Shown in pieces: positions 52,501-60,082 of a stretch of DNA of 64,000 nt; within the stretch, counting starts at the first letter, position 1; each line of letters opens with the position of its first letter. The DNA comes from Acidobacteriota bacterium (GTDB taxonomy: Bacteria > Acidobacteriota > Terriglobia > Bryobacterales > Bryobacteraceae): the NCBI GenBank assembly GCA_005808475.1, contig SYLY01000273.1, forward strand, positions 35,196 to 99,195, given 5' to 3'. Under the pieces are notes generated by a model that saw nothing but the letters and a program-made list of their open reading frames with translations, did not search any database and had not been told where the DNA came from. The translations under genes and the position numbers were made by a program.

Positions 52501-53436
52501 TTAGGGAAGCAACTGGCGCGACGACGTGGTCTTGCGCTCGAGAAACGCCATCCCCGCCACCACTCCGAACTCATCCGACGCCTGGCAGGCCAGCGCCACG
52601 AATCGCCGCGTGGCGGCCGCGCCTCCCTTGGCGTGCCATCCCGGCAGCGCATGCAGACATGCGCCGAGAGCCTGGATGTCCATCGCGTCCACGATCGAGC
52701 GGAAGTCGCCCAGATAAGCCGCCGCGTCCGCGCTCTTTTTCAAGATCCCCGGAAGCGACGACATCGCCGAGTGAGCGCTTGAAAGGTTGCGCTTCACCAA
52801 GTCGAGGCACAGTTCCATCGCCAGCGGCCACGCCGCGCCGGCGGCCGCCGACGTCTCCGCGATGCCGTGGGGAATCCGCTCGGCTTCCTTGCTTTCTTCC
52901 ATGCGCGCCGCCGGAAACGCCGCCACCATCCCGTCCAGCAGGTCCAAACGGCCGTGCTCGACCGCGCCGTGCGCGATGCGCACCACCGCGCGGATCGCCT
53001 CCGCCGTGGTCAACGCGTACGCCGCCACCGGCTTCAGCGTGCGCGGTTCGGCGTTCACCACGTCGACTACTTGTTTCATGCCGGCCGCGCCCAAATCGTA
53101 AGCCGCTGGCGCCAGTTCGGGAAACCCGCTCAGAAACGCCTCGCGGGAACCCTCCGCCACGCCGGCGAGCCAGCCGGGAAAATCGGAGATCACATAGGCC
53201 GCGCACTTGCGGTCCGGATGCGCCGCGCGAACAGCGGCCAACAGGCAAGGGATCGCGTCGGGCGGATCGCCCAGGTGATCGGGCACGGCGAACCGCTCGC
53301 CCTGCAGAAAGTCGATCAGACCCGCGGCTTGCCGGCGAAGCTCCGGAGATTCGATGCGCGCGAATACACGGTATGGCGCGCCGAGCTCCCTCAAGTGCGC
53401 TTGTACGATGGGATCGGTCAAAGACACAGTGTACAC
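52501..53436 (-). CDS. Hypothetical helical protein
   Basis: A 311-residue, mainly helical, Ala-rich protein starting at GTG 53436 (GTG 53427 possible). Phrases such as LGDPPDAIPCLLAAVRAAHP and LGDFRSIVDAMDIQALGACL give no family I recognise. No signal or membrane segment. It is divergent from the small gene at 53452. The 187 bases downstream, to the SEC-C gene, contain nothing recognisable. Confidence 0.65.
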   Translation of the reverse strand: MYTVSLTDPIVQAHLRELGAPYRVFARIESPELRRQAAGLIDFLQGERFAVPDHLGDPPDAIPCLLAAVRAAHPDRKCAAYVISDFPGWLAGVAEGSREAFLSGFPELAPAAYDLGAAGMKQVVDVVNAEPRTLKPVAAYALTTAEAIRAVVRIAHGAVEHGRLDLLDGMVAAFPAARMEESKEAERIPHGIAETSAAAGAAWPLAMELCLDLVKRNLSSAHSAMSSLPGILKKSADAAAYLGDFRSIVDAMDIQALGACLHALPGWHAKGGAAATRRFVALACQASDEFGVVAGMAFLERKTTSSRQLLP

Positions 53437-53451
53437 TGATGGTTGATCGCG

Positions 53452-53724
53452 ATGGACGCAACTCCGCGCTGGAACTTCGAACAGCTCCCCCGCGAGGAGC
53501 CCGGCGACGACGCCGCAGTCAACCTTCGCGCCTATCTCGACGCGATGCCGGACGACAAAATGCGCGAGTACCGGGCGGAATGGAGCGACGCCGAAACCAT
53601 GGCTTGGTGCGGCGATTTCCGCGACGACGGCGTGCTATTCCTGGTCTGCTCCGACCGCGAGGTGGACATCGCCGAGTTCCGCCGGGAACTGGAAGCATGC
53701 ATCGCCTACCGCGGCTCGCTCTAG
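53452..53724 (+). CDS. Small hypothetical protein
   Basis: A 90-residue acidic protein from ATG 53452 (an in-frame TTG at 53443 is also possible). It contains LRAYLDAMPDDKMREYRAEW and VLFLVCSDREVDIAEFRREL. No family recognised. It overlaps the start of the VWFA protein gene by 28 bases in another frame, which suggests coupling. Confidence 0.6.
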   Translation: MDATPRWNFEQLPREEPGDDAAVNLRAYLDAMPDDKMREYRAEWSDAETMAWCGDFRDDGVLFLVCSDREVDIAEFRRELEACIAYRGSL

Positions 53725-54629
53725 CCCTGGCCGCGCTGGCCGCCGCGCAGGACGTGGTCTTCCGAGTCGACGTCAACCTGGTGAATGTGCCCGTGCACGT
53801 CACCAACCCCGACGGGACAGTGGCGCGCAATCTGAAGCCGGAGGACTTCGAAATCCTCGACAACGGCGAGCCGCGCCGCGTCGAGAACCTGTGGTTCGAG
53901 TCGGGCCTGCCCTTGACCATCGGCATCGTGATGGATGTGAGCGACAGCCAGGAGGATCGCGCGGGCGAACAGCGCGCGGCGCTGGCGGACTTCTTTCGCG
54001 GAGTCTTGCGGCCGGGCGATCGCGCATTCCTGGTATCGGTGGGAGCGGAGGTGCGGCTCACCCGGGATCTGACCGCCGATCCGGAGGAACTGGTTCGTGC
54101 GATCCAGCTCGGCGCGCCGGTGGGTCCGCCTCTCGGCGGCCAGTGCGCGCTGCGGGTGTTCGCGGGTCTCGGCAAGGAGCCGGGCGCGGCGATCTCCGAT
54201 TGCGGAGGCACCGCCCTCTGGAATGGTGTTTGGGCGGCGCTGCGGCTCCGGTTGCTCGAGACCGCCGGGCGCAAGGCGTTGATCGTGATGTCGGACGGTG
54301 TCGATACCGGGAGTTCGCGATCGTTCGCCGAGACGCTGGTGGAGGCGCACCGTTCGGAAGCGCTCGTCTACGCGATCAAGTACCCGCGCCATGCGACAGC
54401 CAGGCCCGTCTTCCGTCCGCAGCGGCTGGCGGAAGAGACCGGAGGCCTACAGTTCCTCGCCGCGGACGGCGGCTATGGCGCGATGTTCCAGAGGATCGCG
54501 GACGATCTGCGGAATCGGTACGTGATCGGATTCCACCCGGGCGAAACGCCGGGGTTCCACGCGTTGAACATCTCGGTGAAGCGCGACGGCGCTCGCGTCC
54601 GTTCGCGAGCCGGCTATTTGCGCCGGTAG
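53697..54629 (+). CDS. Exported VWFA-related acidobacterial protein
   Basis: A 310-residue protein with a signal peptide (LPRLALALAALAAAQ) from ATG 53697. It matches the VWFA-related acidobacterial domain: VVFRVDVNLVNVPVHVTNPD, LKPEDFEILDNGEP, then a von Willebrand A domain with a metal-site motif DVSDSQED, VIMSDGVDTGS, and the ending RNRYVIGFHPGETPGFHALN. The frame upstream to 52461 is spurious and antisense to other genes. Acidobacterial genomes carry many of these; the role is unknown, perhaps adhesive. Confidence 0.85.
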   Translation: MHRLPRLALALAALAAAQDVVFRVDVNLVNVPVHVTNPDGTVARNLKPEDFEILDNGEPRRVENLWFESGLPLTIGIVMDVSDSQEDRAGEQRAALADFFRGVLRPGDRAFLVSVGAEVRLTRDLTADPEELVRAIQLGAPVGPPLGGQCALRVFAGLGKEPGAAISDCGGTALWNGVWAALRLRLLETAGRKALIVMSDGVDTGSSRSFAETLVEAHRSEALVYAIKYPRHATARPVFRPQRLAEETGGLQFLAADGGYGAMFQRIADDLRNRYVIGFHPGETPGFHALNISVKRDGARVRSRAGYLRR

Positions 54630-54696
54630 GCGCCGGCTCCGCGCGAATCGAGCGCCGGCGGTCTTGCCCGGCCAAGCCTCGCTAGGTCCGCGAGCC

Positions 54697-56652
54697 TCAG
54701 TTCTCCGCTTGCGCCGGACGCTGATACGGAGTCCTCATATACTTCGCCGCGACCTCCTGCGCCCCCTGCGTGTTGTCCTTGGTGCGGATCGCCTGGTTGT
54801 ACTCGCTCACCGCGCGCTCGCGCTGATTGGTGATATCGAAGATCTGGCCGAGGTTGATATGCCCCCACACCTCGATCCACTTCGGTTCGAGATCGCCGTC
54901 GAGCGCGTAGCGGAATTCGTTGGCCGCCGCCTGATAGTTGCGTTGCAGGAAGAAGAGCTCCCCGACCCGGAAGTGCGCCATCGAGCTGTTGCGATTGGAG
55001 TCGAGCGCCTTCTGATACTCCTTGAGGGCATCCGGGAATTCGCTCACCTCGGCGAACATCTCGCCACGCCGGATGGCCACCGCGACGCGCACCTGATTGG
55101 AGAAGCGCAGCACCTTGTAGCCGGGATCGAGCGTCACCTTCTTCGGCCGCCCGAACGTCTCCACGATGAACTCCGACGACGTGCCCACCACTTCCACCGT
55201 CTTCCGCTCCGGGTTGCCCTCGGTCTCGATCAACAGATCCACTGGCATGCGGAAGGTGTCCAGATCCTGCATCACCTTCCCCATTACTCGGAACCCCTTC
55301 GTGGTGCGGTAGACGGTGTACTCGAGCTTGAACTCGGGCGCGCCCTGCGACTCGATCCACTGGATGAAGAAGCCCTGCAGGTTCTGGCCCGAGGCCGCCT
55401 CCGCCTGCTTGCGAAACGCCTCCGTTCCAGCGGACTTGCCGGCGTTCTCCGTGAGAAACGTCTTCAGCGTCTTCTTGAACGCTTCCTCGCCGGCCACGTG
55501 ACGCAGCATCCCCATGACCGCCGCGCCCTTGGCGCTGGTGATCGCGTTGAACTCGGGTGAATAATCCTCCAGCCGTCCGGCCTGGATGACCGGCGGTTCG
55601 TCCACGGTGAGAGCCTCGATATAGATGTCGCGCAGTTCGGCTTCCAGCGCCGCCGCTCCCGCGCTCTGTTCGAGCCACATCAATTCCGCGTACCGCGCCC
55701 CGCCGTTGGTGATCCATATATGGTTGCGCGACAACGGCGACACCGAATTGCCCCACCACTGCCGCGACATCTGATTCACCAGCAGCCGGGAGTTCACGCT
55801 CTTGCCGATCGATCGCGTGTTGAGGAATAGAATTCCGGGAGCCGAATAGCCGTTCGGAGCGCCGGCCTCGGTTTCCACGATCGTCAGGTTGGCCTGCGGC
55901 GGCAGCCCGTACAGATCGGTGAGCCAGGTCATGATCTTGCCGGTCTCCTCGCCGTAGCTCGCCGCCATTCCGGCGGACTCGCCGCGGAAGTGGAACAGCG
56001 TCGTGACACCCGCGGACGAACTTTTGATGCCCGTCCCCTTCACCACCGCGATGCTGCCAGGGAAGGACGGCCGCGTGTTTGCGAACTCGTGGACCGTCTT
56101 GCCGCCCGCCTCGGATTTGGTTTCCAGACCGGCGCCGATCACCTGGAACTCCGGCGGCACGGCGATCTTCAACGTCGCCGTGAAACGGTCCGCCGTGTAC
56201 TCGCTCACCGGGAACCATCGCGCCGGATACATCAGGTAGGCGAAATCGGGATTGATCGCGGCGAACTTGATGCCATAGACTGGCGACTCGTCGGGGTTGC
56301 CCACCAGCTTGCCTTCATAGGTGAAGATCGCGGTGGCGGTCTTGCCCTTGGGCAGCGATTCGGGGAAGTTCAACCGCACCGTGAAGTCCTGCGGATTCCT
56401 CGTGGCGGGAATCTGCCGCCCGGTCCCGTCCACCACGCGCGTCAACTGCAGGGCGTTGTTGAGTTCGAAAACGGCGGTGAGGGTGTCCTCGCCGGGTTGG
56501 AAGCGGGCGGCCACGGTCGCCTTGAGCGTCTGCGCGCGCGGATCGATTTCGGCTTCGATGAGGTAGTCCTCCACATCGATGCGCACCCGCTTGTCCTGTT
56601 GCGCGACGGCCGCCGAGGCGAGTACGGCCATCGTGGCCAGCAGTCTCTTCAC
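54697..56652 (-). CDS. Exported M1 peptidase homologue without the zinc site (pseudoenzyme)
   Basis: A 651-residue protein from GTG 56652, overlapping the lpxB stop (GTGA). It has a signal peptide (LLATMAVLASAAVAQ), the M1 aminopeptidase fold and C-terminal TPR-like repeats (about 560-640). The region that should read HExxH is VNQMSRQWWG: Asn293 and Arg297 replace the zinc histidines and Gln294 the catalytic Glu. The downstream zinc Glu (NEGFAEY in active enzymes) is TNGGARYAE, and the GAMEN motif is GAPNGY. The fold is well conserved elsewhere with no frameshift, so this is a stable non-catalytic relative, perhaps a binding protein. Confidence 0.82.
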   Translation of the reverse strand: MKRLLATMAVLASAAVAQQDKRVRIDVEDYLIEAEIDPRAQTLKATVAARFQPGEDTLTAVFELNNALQLTRVVDGTGRQIPATRNPQDFTVRLNFPESLPKGKTATAIFTYEGKLVGNPDESPVYGIKFAAINPDFAYLMYPARWFPVSEYTADRFTATLKIAVPPEFQVIGAGLETKSEAGGKTVHEFANTRPSFPGSIAVVKGTGIKSSSAGVTTLFHFRGESAGMAASYGEETGKIMTWLTDLYGLPPQANLTIVETEAGAPNGYSAPGILFLNTRSIGKSVNSRLLVNQMSRQWWGNSVSPLSRNHIWITNGGARYAELMWLEQSAGAAALEAELRDIYIEALTVDEPPVIQAGRLEDYSPEFNAITSAKGAAVMGMLRHVAGEEAFKKTLKTFLTENAGKSAGTEAFRKQAEAASGQNLQGFFIQWIESQGAPEFKLEYTVYRTTKGFRVMGKVMQDLDTFRMPVDLLIETEGNPERKTVEVVGTSSEFIVETFGRPKKVTLDPGYKVLRFSNQVRVAVAIRRGEMFAEVSEFPDALKEYQKALDSNRNSSMAHFRVGELFFLQRNYQAAANEFRYALDGDLEPKWIEVWGHINLGQIFDITNQRERAVSEYNQAIRTKDNTQGAQEVAAKYMRTPYQRPAQAEN

Positions 56653-57797
56653 TTTCGCATTTCTCCTTGGGCAATCCCCATGACGATTCCGGCCGCGGTT
56701 TCCATGGGATCGCGGGAAGTGGCCAGGCGGTTCGAAACGTCGAGGAGATCTCTCTTCATCGTATCCCGCGCGGCGGGGTTCGCGAGTAACTCCAGCGCGT
56801 GGGAGGCGAGCGCGTCCGGCGTGCAATCGTCCTGAATCAGTTCGGGAACGACGCGCTTTCCGGCCACCAGATTGACCATCGAGAAAAACGGAACGTCGAC
56901 GAAGTACCGGCCCATCCACCAGCTCCATGGACTGACCTTGTAGAAGGCGATCATCGGGGCGCCGAGCAACGCGGCCTCGATCGTCACCGTACCGCTGGCG
57001 GCCAAGGCGAGATCCGCGTGGGCGATAGCATCCCAGGTTTCACCCTCAATGTGTTGGATGGGCGCGCGGCCGATCGGTTCCGTGAAAAATGTAAACCCCA
57101 GTCGTTGCCGCAGCCCCGCCGGGGTCGCCAGGACGAAGGAAGCCGGCGCGCGGCCCGCGATCCGCTCGACGGCGGCGGGGAGAACCGTCAGATGACGGGC
57201 GATTTCCCCGGGGCGCGAGCCGGGCAGCAGGGTCACCAGCGGACGGTCGAGCGGGAGTCCGTGCTTGCTCAGGAACTCCTTCCGCTCCATCGAAGGCCGC
57301 ACGATCCGCGTGAGCGGATGCCCGATGTAGGTGGCGGGAACGCCGTGACCCCGGAAGAACGCTTCCTCGAACGGAAAAATGCAGAGCAGGTGGTTCAGAT
57401 CGCGGCGCATCGCGGGAATGCGGCCCTTGCGCCACGCCCATGCCTGCGGAGCCACCAAATAGACCACCGGGACGCCCATCGCACGCAGCTTGGGCGCGAG
57501 CCGCAGGTGGAAATCGGGCGCGTCGGTCAGAATGGCGAGATCGGGACGGCGCTCGGTGGCCGACGCCGCAAGCTTGCGGAACTGGCCGTGAATGCGCGGA
57601 ATATGCCGGATCACCTCCACCAGCCCCACCACGTTCAGGCTGGCCGCGTCGATCACCGTCTCGACGCCCGCGGCGCGCATCCGCGGGCCGGTGCAGCCGA
57701 AGAACGACGCACCGGGAAGCACGGCGCGCAAGGCGGTGGCGAGCGCCGAGGCATACAGGTCGCCGGAAGCCTCCCCCGCCGAGATCAGTATCCTCAC
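56649..57797 (-). CDS. lpxB: Lipid-A-disaccharide synthase
   Basis: A 382-residue GT-B glycosyltransferase that joins UDP-diacylglucosamine and lipid X in lipid A synthesis at the inner membrane. Signatures are the start RILISAGEASGDLYA, then DAPDFHLRLA, APQAWAWRKGR, LLPGSRPGEI and LAASGTVTIEAALLGAPMIA. Length is normal. It overlaps the M1-like gene downstream by four bases and follows the methyltransferase gene by 10 bases. Its presence shows a lipopolysaccharide-bearing outer membrane. Confidence 0.95.
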   Translation of the reverse strand: MRILISAGEASGDLYASALATALRAVLPGASFFGCTGPRMRAAGVETVIDAASLNVVGLVEVIRHIPRIHGQFRKLAASATERRPDLAILTDAPDFHLRLAPKLRAMGVPVVYLVAPQAWAWRKGRIPAMRRDLNHLLCIFPFEEAFFRGHGVPATYIGHPLTRIVRPSMERKEFLSKHGLPLDRPLVTLLPGSRPGEIARHLTVLPAAVERIAGRAPASFVLATPAGLRQRLGFTFFTEPIGRAPIQHIEGETWDAIAHADLALAASGTVTIEAALLGAPMIAFYKVSPWSWWMGRYFVDVPFFSMVNLVAGKRVVPELIQDDCTPDALASHALELLANPAARDTMKRDLLDVSNRLATSRDPMETAAGIVMGIAQGEMRK

Positions 57798-57807
57798 TCG
57801 CCGACAA

Positions 57808-58536
57808 TCACCTCGCAGCGATTATAGCGGGCCGCGCGACGATCTCGAAGTTGCTCGACAGGCGGTTCAGTCCCGGAGCGCGGACCAGCGCTTCATCCAG
57901 CAGCCGGGCGGCCGCGTAGCCGGACTTCCACCCGGGCAACAAGCCGGCCAACGGCGTGGAGACGAAATCGTACCAGGAGGTCTCGGCCTGGAACCCCGCC
58001 CGCTGGAAGACCTGTTGCGTGGCCGCAGGCGAAAGCGGCCGTTCTCCAGGACTTTGGTAGCGCGCCATCAACCGGGGAAAGAACGTCTCGCCGATCCACC
58101 CGGCCAGCCGCTTTTCGCTCGGGTCCAGGCCGTAGAAGCCGCCGCCGGGGACCAGCAGGGCGTGAATCGTGTTTGCCGCCGCCCCAAGCGGCCCGTCCGG
58201 CAGGTGGTGCAGGAAGAAGATCGCGATCACGGCGTCGAACGGCCCGTGCGCGGCGGCGGCTTCGAGGGCCCCCTCGATGGCGCGGAAGTTGCCGATCCCG
58301 GCGCGCCGGGCGTCGTCGTTCGCCTGGCGAACCGCCGCCGGCGACAAATCGACGCCGATGACGCTCTCCACCTGGGGCGCGATCAGCAACTCCGTGTCGC
58401 CGATCCCGCACCCGGCGCTCAACACACGGGACCGGGCTCCCAGCCCTAGCCTCGCGACCACCCGGCGCGCCATATGCGCGCGAAGCGCCCGAACCGCCGG
58501 TTTCGCGAAATGCCCCTGCGCGAACCCCGAGTACAA
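57808..58536 (-). CDS. Class I SAM-dependent methyltransferase
   Basis: A 242-residue Rossmann-fold methyltransferase: VLSAGCGIGDTELLIA is the SAM-binding motif I, VIGVDLSPAAVRQA the acidic end of strand 2, and FDAVIAIFFLHHLPDG motif IV. The only conventional start near is TTG 58536. The frame remains open upstream and reads LERELAYHERLYSGFAQG, which looks native, so a start at CTG 58578 or nearby is possible. It lies just downstream of a response regulator and upstream of lpxB. Substrate unknown. Confidence 0.8.
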   Translation of the reverse strand: MYSGFAQGHFAKPAVRALRAHMARRVVARLGLGARSRVLSAGCGIGDTELLIAPQVESVIGVDLSPAAVRQANDDARRAGIGNFRAIEGALEAAAAHGPFDAVIAIFFLHHLPDGPLGAAANTIHALLVPGGGFYGLDPSEKRLAGWIGETFFPRLMARYQSPGERPLSPAATQQVFQRAGFQAETSWYDFVSTPLAGLLPGWKSGYAAARLLDEALVRAPGLNRLSSNFEIVARPAIIAAR

Positions 58537-58583
58537 GCGCTCGTGGTAGGCGAGTTCACGCTCGAGCGAGGGGTCCAGGACGT

Positions 58584-59030
58584 CTATGCCTTCTTGCGCC
58601 GGGAAGACGGTGGCGCGCCACCGGAAGACGGGGGCTTTCGGGCCGGCTTCAGGAGCGTTTTCACGGCCCGCACGAGGTGGCTCAACTCGTTGGCGCTTTT
58701 CTGGATGACCGCGTCCGCCCCGGTGTTGGCCTCGGAAAGCCCCAGCGCTTCCACGAATCCCGACAGGAGGATGACGGGCGTCTTGGACTCCTTCTCGCGC
58801 AGCTTCTTGATCAAATCGACCCCGTTCATCGTGGTCATCCGGTAGTCGGTGATGAGCACGTCGAAATCCCCGCCGGCGGCCCTCTCGAGCGCTTCATCGG
58901 GGGTCGAAACGGTGTCCACTTCGAAGCCCAACTCCTCGAAAACCGCCTTCCTCGCGGTGAGGCCCATTCGATTGTCGTCCACCATCAACAACCGGCCGGC
59001 AGTGGTTTTCGAAACAGCGAGAGACTTCAT
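58584..59030 (-). CDS. Response regulator with basic C-terminal tail
   Basis: A 148-residue receiver domain: LLMVDDNRMG (acidic pair), VLITDYRMTTMNGVDLI (phosphoacceptor Asp) and VILLSGFVEA (conserved Ser). The usual lysine lies in VIQKSANEL. After residue 128 comes a short Pro/Ser/Lys/Arg tail (KPARKPPSSGGAPPSSRRKK) with no known output domain. No kinase is adjacent. Confidence 0.87.
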   Translation of the reverse strand: MKSLAVSKTTAGRLLMVDDNRMGLTARKAVFEELGFEVDTVSTPDEALERAAGGDFDVLITDYRMTTMNGVDLIKKLREKESKTPVILLSGFVEALGLSEANTGADAVIQKSANELSHLVRAVKTLLKPARKPPSSGGAPPSSRRKKA

Positions 59031-59206
59031 CGGAGAAGGCGAACTTAACAGGACCGTAATCTACCTGTCAACCGGTTCGTATCAAATTGGAACAAGGCGA
59101 CATCGAGTCCTTGACAAGGGGAGAGATGTCGCGGCGGAGGGTCCCCTCGAGCCGAAGGCGGGCGCCTCAATCCCCGCACCCGTTCGCTCTGCCTCCCGCA
59201 CGCGCC

Positions 59207-59611
59207 TCACCATTCCGAGTACGGACTTCCTTCGAGACTTCTCTTGTCGGCTCCACTACGAACGTCGAAGATACCGGGTTCGGTTTGGTTCACCATGGTG
59301 AGCGAGTCCTCCATGATCACCTTCCAGGATTGATTGGAACCGGTGATCGGATCCTCGGGCACCTGCCGCAGGTAGCCCTCGGTCACCAAATCCTGCAGGG
59401 ACTGCGGCGCCTTTTGTTTATCGTATGTATACTCGTCGATCACGTTGCGGATGGTGAAGAGATTGTTCTTCAACACGCTCTCCTTGCTTCGCTGAATCGA
59501 CTTCTGATACATCGGTACGGCGAGTGTCGCGAGGATCGAGATAATCGTCATCACGATGATCATCTCGACAATCGTAAAGCCTTTACTATGAGTACTGTTA
59601 CCATTCCGCAT
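59207..59611 (-). CDS. Type II secretion-like pseudopilin (GspG-like)
   Basis: A 134-residue prepilin from ATG 59611 (alternative ATG 59623). The prepilin peptidase site is HSKG-FTIVEMIIVM, with Glu5 and a hydrophobic helix (IIVMTIISILATLAVPMYQ). The C-terminal LQDLVTEGYLRQVPEDPITG and PGIFDVRSGAD resemble major pseudopilins. It is the third gene after the secretin and a second pseudopilin, with which it overlaps by 14 bases. Expected in the inner membrane/periplasm as part of a secretion pseudopilus. Confidence 0.88.
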   Translation of the reverse strand: MRNGNSTHSKGFTIVEMIIVMTIISILATLAVPMYQKSIQRSKESVLKNNLFTIRNVIDEYTYDKQKAPQSLQDLVTEGYLRQVPEDPITGSNQSWKVIMEDSLTMVNQTEPGIFDVRSGADKRSLEGSPYSEW

Positions 59612-60071
59612 ATGGGCTCCCATCCGGCGCCTTCTCGTAGGTCTTGGTATAAACTTCGAATACGTGCGACCCGCCCCAACTGGTCGACTGCGGATCGTCC
59701 TTTACGTTGCGCATCCCCCAATCGCGACGGCCCGTGAACGGGTCCTTCGGGATGCGCCTCAGGAACTTGATCTTCTTATCCTGCGCGCCGGCCGCCTTCA
59801 CGCCTTCGACCAGTGCCTCGAGCGACTCGGGATAGCACTCCGAGTCGAGCTTCTTGCTCTCGGCTCCGAGCAGGCCATAGTCGCAGGCGTCCTTGTACTT
59901 GTCGATAGCCTTCCGCATGTCGACCAGTGCCAGGCGAAGCGCCCGTTCCTTCTCGCGCCGCACCCGGTAGCGGGTGAGCGGCACGGCCATGCCGGTGATC
60001 AGGAGCAGAATCGTGAACGCCACGATGAGCTCCACCAGCGTGAGTCCCCGTCTGGAACGTTTGCGCGACAT
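59598..60071 (-). CDS. Type II secretion-like pseudopilin
   Basis: A 157-residue prepilin: the cleavage site is RSRRG-LTLVELIVAF with Glu5 and a long hydrophobic helix. The C-terminal part has RIPKDPFTGRRDWGM and a YTKTYEKAPDGSPYAEW ending that is similar to the ending of the next gene (SPYSEW), so the two pseudopilins probably arose by duplication. It follows the frame-restored secretin by 11 bases. Confidence 0.88.
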   Translation of the reverse strand: MSRKRSRRGLTLVELIVAFTILLLITGMAVPLTRYRVRREKERALRLALVDMRKAIDKYKDACDYGLLGAESKKLDSECYPESLEALVEGVKAAGAQDKKIKFLRRIPKDPFTGRRDWGMRNVKDDPQSTSWGGSHVFEVYTKTYEKAPDGSPYAEW

Positions 60072-60082
60072 GAGGTTGCCCG

